From Aquilaria yunnanensis (Eukaryota; Streptophyta; Magnoliopsida; Malvales; Thymelaeaceae): a stretch of DNA of 64,000 nt. The notes under the pieces are model-generated. The model did no database searches. It was not told the DNA's origin and was given only the letters and a program-made list of their open reading frames with translations. The stretch covers positions 51,615,501 through 51,679,500 of the forward strand of contig CM077595.1 in assembly GCA_039654915.1 (NCBI GenBank), in the 5' to 3' direction. Below, in pieces: positions 1 through 11,369 of the stretch. Numbering within the stretch: position 1 is the first letter of the stretch; the number at the start of each line of letters is the position of its first letter. The translations under genes and the position numbers were made by a program.

Positions 1-2651
1 TATGAATGTTCCAATTTCATTCCCAACAAGTTCGGAAAGTTTTGCATTTCATTCCTAAGAAGTTGTGAAGGCTTCCATTTCATTCCTAGGAAGTTGTGAA
101 TGTTTCCATTTCATTGGAAACAAGTTGTGAATATTTCTATTTCATTTCGAACATGTTGTGAATGTTTCCAGTTCATTCCAAAGAAGTTGTGAATGTTTCC
201 ATTTCATTCCAAACAAGTTGTGAATGCTTCCATTACATTCCAAACAAGTTGTTAATGTTTCCAATTCGTTCCAAACACGTTGTGAATGTTTCCTTTTCAT
301 TCCTAACAAGTTGTGATTGTTTCCATTTCAATCCAAGGAAGTTGTGAAAGTTTCCATTTCCTTCCAAACTAATTTTGAATATTTACATTTCATTTCTAAC
401 AAGTTGTGAATGTTTCCAGTTCATTCAAAAGAAGTTCTGAAGGTTTCCATTTCATTCCAAACAAGTTGTTAATGTTTCCAGTTCATTCCAAACAAGCTGT
501 GAATGTTTCCATTTCATTCCAAACAAGTTATGAATGTTTCCATTTCATTCCAAACAAGTTGTGAATGTTTCAATTTCATTCCAAAAGTTGTGAATGTTTC
601 CATCTCATTCCGAAGAAGTTGTGATTGTTTCCATTTCCTTCCAAACAAGTTGTGAATGTTCCAATTTCATTCCAAACAAGTTGTGAATGTTTCCATTTCA
701 TTCCAAACAAGTTTTGAATGTTTCTATTTCTTTCCTAAGAAGTTGTGAATGTTTCCATTTCACTCCAAACAAGTTGTGAATGTTCCAATTTCTTTCCAAA
801 AAAGTTGTGAATGTTTCCATTTCATTCCAAACAAGTTTTCAATGTTGCCATTTCATTGCAAAGTAGTGTGAATGTTTCCATTTCAATCCAAACTTGTGGT
901 GAATCTTCCAATTTCATTCCAAAACAAGTTTTGAATGTTTCCATTTCATTCAAAACAAGCTTTGAATATTTCAATTTCATTCCAAACATGTTGTAAATGT
1001 TCCAATTTCATTCCAAACCTGTTGTGAATGTTTCGATTTCATTCCAAACAAGTTTTTAGTGTTTCCATTGATTCCAAAATATTTGTGAATGTCCCAATTT
1101 CATTCCAAATAAGTTGTCAATGTTTACAATTCATCCGAAACAAGTTGTGAACTGTCCAATTCATTCCAAACAAGTTGTGAATGTTTCCATTTCATTCCAA
1201 ACAAGTTGTGAATGTTTCCACTTTATTCCAAAGAAGTTTTGAATGTTTCCACTTTATTCCAAACAAGTTATGAATGTTTCTATTTCATTCCAAACAAGTT
1301 ATGAATGTTCCAATTTCATTCCCAACAAGTTGTGAATGTTTCCATTTCATTCCTAACAAGATGTGAATGTTTCCACTTCATTCCTAAGAAGTTGTGAATG
1401 CTTCCATTTCATTCAAAACAAGTTGTGAATATTTCCATTTCAATCCTAACATGTTGTGAATGTTTCCAGTTCATTCCAAAGAAGTTGTGAATGTTTCCAT
1501 TTCATTCCAAACAACTTGTGAATGTTTCCATTTCATTCCTAACAAGTTGTGAATGTTTCCATTTCAATCCAAGGAAGTTGTGAATGTTTCTATTTCCTTC
1601 CAAACATGTTTTGATTATTTCCATTTCATTTCTAACAAGTTATGAATGTTTCCAGTTCATTCCAAAGATGTTCTGAATGTTTCCATTTCATTCCAAACAA
1701 GTTGTTAATGTTTCCACTTCATTCCAAACAAGCTGTGAATGTTTCCACTTCATTCCAAACAAGCTGTGAATGTTTCCACTTCATTCCAAACAAGCTGTGA
1801 ATGTTTCCAATTCATTCCAAACAAGTTCTGAATGTTTCAATTTCATTCCAAACAAGTTGTGAATGTTTCAATTTCATTCCAAAAGTTGTGAATGTTTCCA
1901 TTTCATTCCAAACAATTTGTCAATGTTTCCACTTCATTCCGAAGAAGTTGTGAATGTTTCCATTTCATTCCAAACAAGTTGTGAATGTTTCCATTTCGTT
2001 CCAAACAAGTTTTGAATGTTTCCATTTCATTCCAAGGAAGTTGTGAACATTTCCATTTCACTCCAAACAAGTTGTGAATGTTCCAATTTCATTCCTAAAA
2101 AGTTGTGAATGTTTCCATTTCTTTCCAAACAAGTTTTCAATGTTGCCATTTCATTGAAAAGAAGTTGTGAATGTTTCCATTTCATTCCAAACGAGTTGTG
2201 AATCATCCAATTTCGTTGCAAACAAGTTGTGAATGTTTCCATTTCGTTTCAAACAAGTTTTGAATGTTTCCATTTCATTCCAAAGAAGTTGTGAATGTTT
2301 CCATTTCACTCCAAACAAGTTGTGAATGTTCCAATTTCATTCGAAAAAAGTTGTGAATGTTTCCATTTCATTCCAAACAAGTTTTGCATGTTGCCATTTC
2401 ATTGCAAAGAAGTGTGAATGTTTCCATTTCTTTCCAAACAAGTTGTGAATCTTCCAATTTCATTCCAAACAAGTTGTGAATGTTTCCATTTCATTCAAAA
2501 CCAGCTTTGAATGTTTCCATTCTTTCCAAACTAGTTGTGAATGTCCCCATTTCATTCCAAAAAACAAGTGAATGTTTTCATTTCATTCCAAACAAGTTGT
2601 GAATGTTTATATTTCTATCGAAACAACTTGTGAATGTTTCCGTTTCATTCC
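1..2651. repeat. 31-bp satellite array, block 1
   Basis: Tandem copies of a 31-bp monomer, about 85 of them. The core reads TTTCCATTTCATTCCAAAC, followed by a linker of the type AAGTTGTGAATG. Monomers diverge by point changes and small indels. Because 31 is not a multiple of three, reading frames repeat every 93 bases; the consensus carries one TGA per 93 bases, and short open frames appear wherever that TGA is mutated. These frames are not genes. The block ends exactly at the Tat element, whose target duplication ATTCC is the last five bases (2647-2651). Confidence 0.97.
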
Positions 2652-3399
2652 TGATAGCCAAACGCTATCGCCTCTATCTGGCCGAACTCCCTGCCACAAT
2701 GATGGCCAGAAGAAGCTGGCGCTGCCCGAGAAAAGGTGCGATCAGGCACCTCGGGAGATAGCCGAAGAGCTCCGAGCCCGGCACGCCAGGAAACCCCGAG
2801 GACACTACTCGCTCCCCCAAGGTTGTGAACAGATCGCCTTCGGAAAAGCGGCACCAGACAGCGAGCTGAACATGATATCCCCGAAGGCGGAACTCCCTGA
2901 AACTGGGAACCCCCGAACTGAGGGCTTGTTTCCCGAAGAGGCTCTGTCTGAACTAAAGGACGACCTCACCCAGGGACCTTGGGAGTACGGCAGGAGCATT
3001 TATGGAAGCATTTAAGGAAGCCTCTGACACGTCCTTTCACAGACGTCATAAAGCCGCCTGAATAGGCACTCTGACACACGGACGCCATCAGAATCACATC
3101 ATGGCCCATCTCAGCACGTGGCTCAAGGCAACCTACTACCAGCTATCTGTGCCCTATGCCCAGAAATTCAGGAACATCCGACCGAACACGTGTCGCGATC
3201 TGAACGGGCTAGGCACTCCTATAAATACCAGGAATTAATACTTGGCAGGAGGCTGGTCGGTTGGCAAAACACTGCTCCCACACTCTGAGAAAACTACCAG
3301 GCACTTTCCTTTGGGCTATCCATTCTATCAGACGTTCCTCGTCCCAGAAGTCTCTCCACCAGTCACCATGACTATAAACGATGAGGCCCATGGCCATCA
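2652..3399 (+). repeat. 5' LTR of the Tat element
   Basis: 748 bp, TG...CA ends, matching 18426-19173 over its full length with about 16 substitutions and no obvious indel. The boundary is fixed on the left by ATTCC of the satellite and on the right by the primer site. It is GC-rich compared with the flanking satellite. Confidence 0.97.
3115..3227 (+). promoter_or_regulatory. Tat LTR promoter: G-boxes and TATA box
   Basis: Two CACGTG motifs (3115-3120 and 3187-3192) precede a TATA box, TATAAATA, at 3220-3227. Further ACGT cores lie just upstream (near 3029 and 3042). ACGT cores are known binding sites of plant bZIP and bHLH factors, so stress- or hormone-linked transcription is a reasonable inference but is not shown here. 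The same sites occur in the 3' LTR near 18889-19001. Confidence 0.7.
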
Positions 3400-3401
3400 T
3401 T

Positions 3402-3419
3402 TGGCGCCGTCTGTGGGAA
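3402..3419 (+). other. Primer binding site of the Tat element
   Basis: TGGCGCCGTCTGTGGGAA starts two bases after the 5' LTR. It begins TGG, as expected for pairing with the CCA end of a tRNA, and is the form usual in Tat-lineage elements. I could not verify which tRNA it matches; it is not the initiator-Met type used by the other elements in this window. Confidence 0.85.
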
Positions 3420-3561
3420 CCTGCTCTGAGATCGCCGTCGTTGAGACTCGGCGTTCAAGGGACTCCCGAAGTCCCCGTCCGCGCCTGAGATACAACCGGC
3501 TGCTGAGCAAACACTCCCAGGGACTTCTGCGCCTGAGGAAGACCGCCCTCTGGTAATCACC

Positions 3562-4532
3562 ATGAGCTTCTTGAGGGACTTTCAGCGTTCGATCGTGTCT
3601 GAAATGACCCAGCAGATTGACCGAAGGTGGCCACAGCAAGCACAGGCCCAGAGACCCCCCTCACCGACACGCCCTCGGGAGAAAAGCCCCAAGTCTACAC
3701 ATCGCAGTTCGGGGAGTGGAGACCCTCACGAAAAATCATCCACAGAAGATATAGCCCTCGGGAAACGGCCTGTGGGACAAAGCGGGTCCAAGCGACCGAG
3801 AGTTTCACAGCGAAGCAGTTCGTCGCCTGAGGCAAGGTCCTTGTCCCCTCAGCGCCGAACTCTCCCCCCGAAGAGGCGCCGGTGATCTCCATTCCCTGAA
3901 GAAGGCCCTAGCGCCACAGTGCTGATGGAGAGGATACTAGCACGGCTGGACAGAGTGGAGAAACAAGTGGCCAGAAAACCCGTTTGGGCCAGACTCTCGG
4001 GAACATGCTGCGAAGATGACTCGCCATTTATTCAGGCCGTTGTTGAGGGAGCCATGCCAGGTGACTTCAGAGTACCTCAGTTGGAGATTTATGATGGCCG
4101 TACTGATCCACAGGCCCATCTGACGAAGTACAGACGCAGCATGATAATGCACGGTGCTGACGACGCTACCATGTGCAAGTGCTTCGAAGTCACCCTCACA
4201 GGCCCAGCCACGGCGTGGTACAATTCCTTGCCTTCAGGAACCATCACTGAGTTCCAAGAGTTGTCCACAGCCTTCACCTAGCAATTCATTGGGAGCCGAC
4301 CTACGGCGAAGATGCCTGTGCAGATGTTCGACATAGAGCAGAAGAATGGAGAAACCATCCGAGACTATGTCGAAAGATTCAACAGGGAAGCTCTGAGCAT
4401 CCCAGACTTCAGGCCTGAAATCCGCATTCTTGCCATGACACGAGGCCTTCGGCGAGACTCACAGCTGTTCTACGAGTTCTCAAAGGACCCCCGGAGACCC
4501 TCGGAGAATTTTACCGAAGAGCAGAACAGCAC
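3562..4532 (+). pseudogene. gag: Tat gag, 5' part (broken)
   Basis: Gag is the structural protein that forms the virus-like particle and packages element RNA. The ATG at 3562 opens a basic, Ser/Pro/Arg-rich N-terminal region. An in-frame TGA at 3883-3885 ends it; the same frame then continues into a typical plant retrotransposon Gag core (about 3919-4530), with the PQLEIYDGRTDPQAHL and ATAWYNSLP stretches. A second in-frame stop, TAG, lies at 4279-4281. Near the C run at 4488-4492 the coding frame shifts by one, and from there the continuation is in the frame of the next feature. With two stops and one frameshift, no full-length Gag can be made. The leader 3420-3561 has no feature I can support. 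Confidence 0.88.
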
Positions 4533-6416
4533 ATGACCGCCGAAGAACTAAGAATGGCTGGGCCGAAGTCTGATCACCACCGCGCCAAAGAGTCCAGTCA
4601 ACAAGCTCGGCATCCTACCGAACACGCAGGACGACCTCGGAGGATGCGAGGAAGGAAACCTCAAAGTTTCACACCATTGAGCACTTCACGGACCAACATT
4701 CTCATGGCGCTGGAAAGGAAAGGGACGCAGATTCGGCGACCAAGGGCCATCACCACCGATAACAAAAAGAATGCCAAGAAGTTCTGCCAGTTTCATCGCG
4801 ACCACGGTCATGACACCGAAGATTGCTTCCAGCTGAAGAAGTACATAGAGTCGCTGATAAAACAGGGCCAACTTCGGAAATACCTGAGGATGCCATCCCC
4901 GAAAGGCAGAAAAATGGAGGAAGAAAGGGCCGAAGATGAGGACTATGACTCCGATAGGCGGAGAAATAGAAGTCCAAAAAAGCGCCCTCCACCTCCAGCA
5001 GGGGTTATCCAAACCATCACCACAGGGCTCCCATCCTCGGAAAGAAAGTGGAAAGCCAGAGAAATTGCAGTCATGGAGTATCAAAGTCCATCAAAGAAGC
5101 TAGCTCGCAAAGATGGCTCCACCGTCGTCTTCCCCCACGACGATCCGCTACTGATTATGGTGAGAATAGGGAACTGGGACGTCAAAAGAGTGTTGCTTGA
5201 TGATGGCTCAAATGCTGACATCCTATTCTCGCACCTGCTGCCGAGCTTGGAAATCTCCAGCAGCGAACTGAAGCCTGTCACCTCACCCACTTTTGGGGTT
5301 GGACCATCTGAACTCCCCGTCCTCGGATGGATCGACCTCCCGCTGATGATGAAAGGGACTTCGGTGAACGGAGCAGCTGAGTTGTACACCTCCACAATGG
5401 CGAGATTCATCGTCATGAACGTCCCGTCCTCGTACAACGCCATCCTTGGAAGGCAGACAATGGGGAATCTGCATATTCGCCCTGATGTGAAGTACTTGAC
5501 TGTCACATTCGCCACCAAGGATGGAGATGCAGAGGTCTTCATAGACCAAGCCGAGGTAAGAAAGGTGTTTATAAAAGCACGAAAAGCTTCGGCAAGCAAC
5601 CTCGCGCAAACGATGGAGGCAAGGGCACCAGAAAAAGGCAAAGAAGAAGATCTCGCCAAAACAGAAACGGAAGCAATAGAGCTTGTCCCAGGTCAATCTA
5701 CCCGAATAGGGAAGAGCTTGGCCGAAGGTGACAAGGAAAATCTTGTATCCTTTCTGCTGGAAAATAAAGATCTGTTTGCCTACTCGCCAAAAGATATGCC
5801 GGGGGTGAACCCTGGCATAATACAGCACAGCCTCAAAGTAAGTCCGGAAGCAAGGCCTGTCCGGCAAAAGAAACGAAGCATCTCAGCCCACAAAAGCAAC
5901 TTTGTCAAAACCGAAGTCCAGCGTCTCCTAGATGCTGAAGTTATCAGGGAGGTCAAGTACCCCGAGTGGTTAAGCAACGTGGTCATCGCCACAAAAGAAG
6001 GTAGCAGCAAACTCCGGATGTGCATCGACTTCAGAAACTTGAACGATGCTTGCCCGAAAGACTCATACCCTCTGCCGCCAATAGATCAACTGGTAGATTC
6101 AACTGCTGAATATGGGCTCCTAAGTTTCCTAGATGCCTTCAGTGGCTACCATCAGATAAGGATGGACCCCGAAGATGAAGAGAAGACTACCTTCATCACC
6201 GAGGGAGGAACATACTGCTATATCAGGATGCCATTCGGGCTAAAAAATGCAGGAGCCACCTACCAGAGGCTGATGAACAAGGTCTTCAAAGACCAAATGG
6301 GGAGAAACATGGAGGTGTATGTTGATGATATGATAGTCAAGAGCAAGCTGCCTGGCTACCACGTTGCAGATTTAGAGGAAACCTTCGAAAAGCTCAGCCT
6401 TCGGGATCCGCCTTAA
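4533..6416 (+). pseudogene. pol: Tat gag end, protease and reverse transcriptase
   Basis: One open frame of 627 residues. In order it holds: the Gag C-terminus with a CQFHRDHGHDTEDC zinc-finger-like motif near residue 85; a highly charged linker; a retropepsin-like protease whose active site reads LLDDGSNADILF near residue 220; and a reverse transcriptase with LRMCIDFRNLN, the MPFGLKNAGATYQ stretch and the catalytic YVDD near 6318-6329. Protease cuts the polyprotein and reverse transcriptase copies element RNA into DNA. The frame is entered from gag by the shift near 4490. It is lost again around 6395-6405 by another one-base shift just after the YVDD region. The start at 4533 is only the first ATG of the open stretch, not a real initiation site. 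Confidence 0.92.
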
Positions 6417-8569
6417 TCCTGAGAAGTGCATCTTCGGGGTGACCTCGGGAAAATTCCTTAGGTACATGGTATCCGAAAGAGGCATCGACGCTAACCCCGA
6501 AGAAGATTAAGGCTCTGCTTGAGTTCTGAACTCCTGCCACAGTCAAAGATGTGCAGAGACTCACCGGAAGAATAACCTCTCTGAGCAGGTTTATTTCCAG
6601 GTACGGAGATAGGTGTAGACCTTTCTTCAAAGTCCTCACAAAGGCAACAAAAATGGAATGCGACCTCGGAAGAAATGATCATCCTTGGGATGAAGATTGC
6701 CAAAAGGCCTGGGAAGAACTCAAAGTCTACCTGGCCAGCTTGCCGACTCTGCGACAACCTCGGGAGGGAGAGCCCTTCATACTGTACCTCGCCGTCATAG
6801 AAAAAGCTGTGAGCTCGGTCCTCATGAAAGAAGAATGGTCAAAGCAGTAGCCGGTCTATTATGTCAGCAAGTCCCTGCATGGCGCCGAAGTCAGGTACCC
6901 TTTGCTTCAAAAAGCTATATATGCCTTGGTGCTTGCAGGGAGAAGGCTGCGACCATACTTTCAGGGTCACCCCATCATTGTCCGAAGTAGTCTGCCGCTA
7001 CGGGATGTCATGAAAAGAGTTGATCATTCGGGAAGGCTCTCCAAGTGGTGCATAGAGCTGGGCGAACACGAAATCACGTATGAGCCTCGGAAGGCCATAA
7101 AAGCTCAAGCACTGGCAGATTTTATCGCCGAAATACCCACCACTGAGGAGAGCCACTCGGATCCAAAAGAGGGTGAGCCAGAATGGACCTTGCACGTAGA
7201 CGGAGCCTCGGGGTCCGAACACCAGGGAGCTGGAGTAATTATCAGGGGCCCCGAAGGCCTGGAGGTAATGAAGGCTATCAAGTTCAGCTTCAATGTCACC
7301 AACAATGTAGCTGAGTATGAAGCCCTCATAGCGGGATTGCGCTTGGCCAGAAAGATTGGCGTGAGAAACTTAAAGGCTCACAGCGATTCCCAGCTGGTAG
7401 TTCAGCAAATAGCAGGAGATTATGGGGCGAAGGACCCAATCTTTGCAAAATATCATGAGCTAGTAGCAAAGCTCATCCAAGAGTTTGACGCCGTACGGAT
7501 CGAAAAAGTACCTCGGTGAAATAACACTGAGGCAGATTGCTTGGCGAAGTCGAAAACATATACCGAGGTGCTAGACCATCCGAGCATCTCAGTGCTGAGC
7601 ATGAGGACCTCGGGAACAGGGTGGAAAGACCCAATAAAAAGATACCTTGCAGAGAATTTGCTCCCCGAAGACCCCGGCGATGCTGCAAGACTACGAAGAT
7701 GCTCCGGAAGATTCTTCCTGATTGGCGAAGAGTTATATTGGTAGGGATATGCGAATCCGCTGCAAAGATGTGTGGATGAAAAGGATACTGAAATGGTCCT
7801 TGAAGAAGTTCACGAAGGCATGTGTGGTTCACACATTGGAACTGATGCCCTGGCAGCAGTGATACTCCGCCAAGGATACTTCTGGCCTACCCTGAGAAAG
7901 GACGCAAGACGGTTCGTCCGAAAATGTGGTAGCTGCCAGAGACACGCAAAAACCCAGAGGACACCCTCGGAAATGGTAACTTCGGCAGACTATCCTTGGC
8001 CCTTCGCAGTCTGGGGCATAGACCTTATTGGGCCGCTCACCACAGCACCCGGAGGCGTGAAATTCTGCGTGGTAGCAGTGGACTATTTCTCAAAATGGGT
8101 GGAGGCAGAACCACTAGCAACTATCTCGGCAAAAGAACTGCAGAAGTTCCTATGGAAGAACATCGTATGCAGATTTGGCATATCGAGGGTACTAGTAGCT
8201 GATAATGGATCCCAGTTCACAGACAAAGGATTCCAAGAATTCATCAGCGACCTCGGAATAAAAATGCACTTCGCCCCAGTAGCTCACCCCCAAAGCAACG
8301 GGCAGGTGGAAGTATCGAACAGGACCATAAAAGATGTCATGAAAAAGAGACTAGGGGAAGCCAAGGGGAAATGGCCAGGAGAACTCCAAAGTGTATTATG
8401 GAGCTACCGAACGACACCCCGAAGAGCCACAGGGGAAACTCCTTTCCCACTCGTCTTCGGAATAGAGGCCATTATCCCAATAGAGGTAGTTCAACCTTCA
8501 GTACGGGTGCAAGTATTTGATGAAGGTGGTAATGACCTCGGCCTGAGAACCAATCTCGATCTTGTGGCC
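6417..8569 (+). pseudogene. pol: Tat RT end, dual RNase H and integrase (broken)
   Basis: Continuation of pol. After the shift near 6400 the RT thumb region is readable to about 6500, where a second one-base shift occurs. The remaining frame is interrupted by in-frame stops at 6527, 6848, 7517 and 7742. Domains: Ty3/gypsy RNase H (about 6550-7100); a second archaeal-type RNase H (about 7180-7440) with the acidic residues of HVDGASG, VAEYEAL and HSDSQLVV; then integrase with an HHCC zinc finger ending CGSCQRH (7925-7945) and catalytic D, D and E in GIDLIGP, VADNGSQF and NGQVEVSNR. The second RNase H is the hallmark of the Tat lineage. The frame stops at the nested element, which sits in the integrase C-terminus; coding resumes at 14269. 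Confidence 0.93.
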
Positions 8570-9589
8570 TGATACGATCAAAGAAGCCACAACCAAGGAA
8601 GGCAAGGACCCACTGAAAGTTTCTAGTGGACCATTGACAAGGAAAAAGGCTAAGGAGCTCACTAGTGCACTTCAAGCTTGGATTTTGACAGATTGGCGAT
8701 GTTCTGGTAGAAAATTCATATCTTGAGCTAAACAGATCAGAATTGAGTAATTCTTGATTCATTGAAAAGCTAACATCTGGAGTGGAAAATCATATGAAGA
8801 CCATGAAACCCAGCTTGCACGTTAAGGAGGTCCAATTTAGCTTCAAAGTCACGATTTATGAGTTATCGCTGGTTCAAAAGCAGTTGCAGTATTTTGGGCA
8901 TATCTTTGGATTTAGGTGTCCATTTTGTGTGGTTCAGGTTTCATTTCAAATCTAAGAAAGAGATCTACAACTTTCATGTTTTACATTTTGAGAAATCATG
9001 GCTGCATGAAGTTCGAATTTCATGTTGAAGTTGAAGACACAAGCAGGAACCACCCGAGAAGACTATTTTGGGGTTTTCATGGCCAATCTTGTATTTATAG
9101 TTTATTTTCGTTCAAATCCTATTTAGATACATTATTTAGGAAGTTATTTAGGCTATGGAATAGTTTTAAATCATTTTGGACAAGTGGCATATGCTGCATT
9201 CATTAAACTTGTTCAAACTAGGAATTAGAGTCCTAATTTGACTAGGATTTCCTATGTCTTTGTATCTAGGATTCCTAAGGGATTTAGGCAGCGAATTTTG
9301 CCCAGCTTTTAACCCTAGTTTAGGCCTATATAAAGGCACATATTCTGGATGTAAACATACAGAAAACTTTCGAAATAATATTGCTCTTTGGAGAGGTTTT
9401 CTCTTTGGTTCTTTGTGGACTGCCTTGGTGCACAAGTGTGCTTGTGTTCTTGGAGTTCTATACTTCTCGTTTCTAATCACAGGTTGATTAGGGGTGGGGG
9501 TTTCAAATCCAGTCTCTTTCATGTCTTGTGGAGCTTGAAAAACATCTTGGGCGCATTTCATGGTCTTTATACCATCGGGGTTCGCATCA
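8570..9589 (+). repeat. 5' LTR of nested gag-only gypsy
   Basis: 1020 bp, TGATACGATC...TTCGCATCA, paired with 13244-14263. A TATA box, TATATAAA, lies at 9327-9334, giving a probable transcription start near 9360. The first 70-110 bp encode a pol-tail-like peptide (see 11370-13400). The last ~500 bp are nearly the same as 47491-48001, the LTR end of the other gypsy element in this window. Confidence 0.96.
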
Positions 9590-9590
9590 G

Positions 9591-9602
9591 TTGGTATCAG
9601 AG
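9591..9602 (+). other. Primer binding site (initiator tRNA-Met type)
   Basis: TGGTATCAGAGC follows the 5' LTR after two bases (within GTTGGTATCAGAGCC). This is the standard plant initiator-Met tRNA primer site. Confidence 0.92.
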
Positions 9603-10469
9603 CCACAAGTTCCATTGAAGAACATATCTTTGTGTTCTTGTTTCTCTTCATTTTTTCTTTCAATTTTGTTCAGAAAATTCGTGCTTTAATTCTCTGTTTT
9701 AATCTATTTTCTTCTTGTTTCAGGTCTATCCTTTTTGTTCCATCCTTGTTCAAGTCCGAAAATCACAAAAACAACAAAAAGAAGTCAACCCGTGTCACCT
9801 AGTATTCTTGATTTCAATTCGTTTGTTCTTGTCTAATTCTTATCTTTCTGTTTCGTGTCCAGCCATATTAATCTCTTTTGTTTTCATTGTTTCCAGCATC
9901 TTAGAGTCCAGAAAACTTCAAAAAAAGAAGGATCCAAGTTCAGGAATTTTTGGTATCAAAAAGTTGCTTCAAATTGTGCCAATTTCACTAGTTTTCTTGT
10001 CTTGGCCGAAAAGAATTCTAACTTTTTGTCTTTGGCAGCAAGGAGTTTCAAGGAGAACATTTGGTTAGCATCAAAACAGCAAGCAAAAAAAAAAAAGGAG
10101 GAAAAAAAAAGGAAGGAAAAGAAAAGAAAAAGAAAGAGCAAAGAAAAGAAAAGAAAAGAGCTTGCAAAAAAAGAAGTTCTCTCAAAGTGTTGAAAGTTTT
10201 GCGCCCCAAAACCTATCCCATTGTTTTTAAGCCAAAAAGCTTTCTGTGTGGTTCTTCTAATCATCAATTGCAAGAGCTTCTTAGAGTCCTTTAAAGCTTG
10301 TTTAGCCCACCTCTTTTGGAGTCAAAATAGTTCTTCAAAAATTCAAGTTTTCTTGTGTGCTTTGAGCATAGTTTTCTTAGAACTTTGGAGAACTCTTTGA
10401 ATAAGCAATATCTCACTAACAAATTGAGTGTTTTGAGTGTTCATATTTTGAGTGAAACATGTGAGGTGA
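9603..10469 (+). other. Untranslated leader of the gag-only element with purine tract
   Basis: About 870 bp between primer site and gag. It is T-rich at first. From about 10078 to 10170 it becomes almost pure purine: long A runs with AAGG, AAAG and GGAGG blocks and only a few pyrimidines. Short open frames here, such as Lys/Glu runs, are composition artefacts. The region probably carries RNA packaging and translation signals, but none can be named from sequence. Confidence 0.7.
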
Positions 10470-11369
10470 GTGTTTGTGAGGATCTTTGTTATTTTCAGGA
10501 GTATGGAGGGCCAAGAGGATAGGAGGATGAAAGTGAGACACAATGAGGAGCCTACCATGGGAGAATTTGAAGAAACTCTCAATAGACTTGTGGGGAGGAT
10601 TGAGGACATTGATTTGAGGTTGCCAAGGAGACCAAATCCCATCTTGCAACCAAGGAGAGGCCTAAGGAGAGAAGAACCCGAGAAGGAAGAAGGGCATTGG
10701 CATGACCATGGGCTTCCAAGGAGGGGGGAGCCAAGAGAAGATCATAACCTTAACTCCATCAACTTTACCATTCCACCCTTCCAAGGGAGGAGTGATCCCG
10801 ATGCATATTGGGAGTGGGAACAAAAGATTGAGATGGTGTTTGATTGCCATCATTACTCCGAGAAAGAGAAGGTTAAATTGGCTACCATAAAGTTCACTAA
10901 TTATGCTCTTGTATGGTGGAATCAGGATGTTACTTCTAGGAGAAGGAATGAGGAGGAGCCCATACATACATGGAGAGCCCTTAAAGCCTTAATGAGGAGG
11001 AGATTTGTGCCTAGCTCCTACTATAGAGATCAACGCTTAAAGCTTCAAAAGCTAGTGCAAGGCCAAAGGAGTGTGGAGGACTACCATAAAGACTTGGAGA
11101 GGACCTTGACCCGAGCCAACATCATGGAGGATGAGGAGACCACCATTGCTAGATTCATTAATGGTCTCAATCTTGAGATTGCCAATGAAGTGGAGATGGT
11201 GCCATATGTCAACATGGAGGATTTGCTTTATCATGCCATTAAGGCCGAGAGGAGCATCAAGAGAGCAAAGGCATCCAAGATGTGTCAAGGAGGAATTTCC
11301 ACATGGAGAGGAGCATGGAGTAAGGATTTGAGAGAAGTGCCCAAGCCAAACATGGAGGCCACAAAATGA
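10470..11369 (+). CDS. gag: Gag of the nested gypsy element
   Basis: The open frame gives 299 residues. Its first in-frame ATG within the track is at 10470; a later in-frame ATG at 10503 (MEGQEDRRMKV) is an equally good start. The core (about residues 95-270) is a typical Ty3/gypsy Gag: IPPFQGRSDPDAYWEWEQKI, YALVWWNQ, WRALKALMRRRFVPSSYYRD, and an amphipathic RSVEDYHKDLE stretch. It would form the particle and bind element RNA. I see no CCHC zinc knuckle. The frame ends at TGA (11367-11369), and the same frame stays open for another 677 codons. The TGA is therefore either a recent nonsense mutation, a read-through point, or a true boundary between two proteins. Confidence 0.9.
   Translation: MFVRIFVIFRSMEGQEDRRMKVRHNEEPTMGEFEETLNRLVGRIEDIDLRLPRRPNPILQPRRGLRREEPEKEEGHWHDHGLPRRGEPREDHNLNSINFTIPPFQGRSDPDAYWEWEQKIEMVFDCHHYSEKEKVKLATIKFTNYALVWWNQDVTSRRRNEEEPIHTWRALKALMRRRFVPSSYYRDQRLKLQKLVQGQRSVEDYHKDLERTLTRANIMEDEETTIARFINGLNLEIANEVEMVPYVNMEDLLYHAIKAERSIKRAKASKMCQGGISTWRGAWSKDLREVPKPNMEATK

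Noticed and set aside
162..996. Open frames of 61-71 codons in the satellite
   Set aside because: They repeat every 93 bases as a result of the 31-bp period and arise when the regular TGA is mutated; no start context, no variation typical of genes.
2027..2242. Minus-strand frames in satellite
   Set aside because: Reverse reading of the same monomer; same explanation.
1..2651. CRISPR array
   Set aside because: Monomers are head-to-tail without distinct spacers, and the setting is a plant genome.
2572..3015. 147-residue plus-strand frame across the satellite/Tat LTR border
   Set aside because: It starts in satellite and ends in the LTR, so it is a chance fusion across an insertion border.
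5081..5867. Minus-strand frames of ~190 codons opposite Tat pol
   Set aside because: Mirror frames of the protease/RT coding strand with no domain of their own.
9166..9663. 165-residue minus-strand frame in the gypsy LTR
   Set aside because: It spans the LTR end and leader, appears only because of composition, and has no recognisable domain; its LTR part recurs in the other LTR copies.
9956..10294. Lys/Glu- or Phe/Leu-rich frames around the purine tract
   Set aside because: Low-complexity translation of a purine tract.
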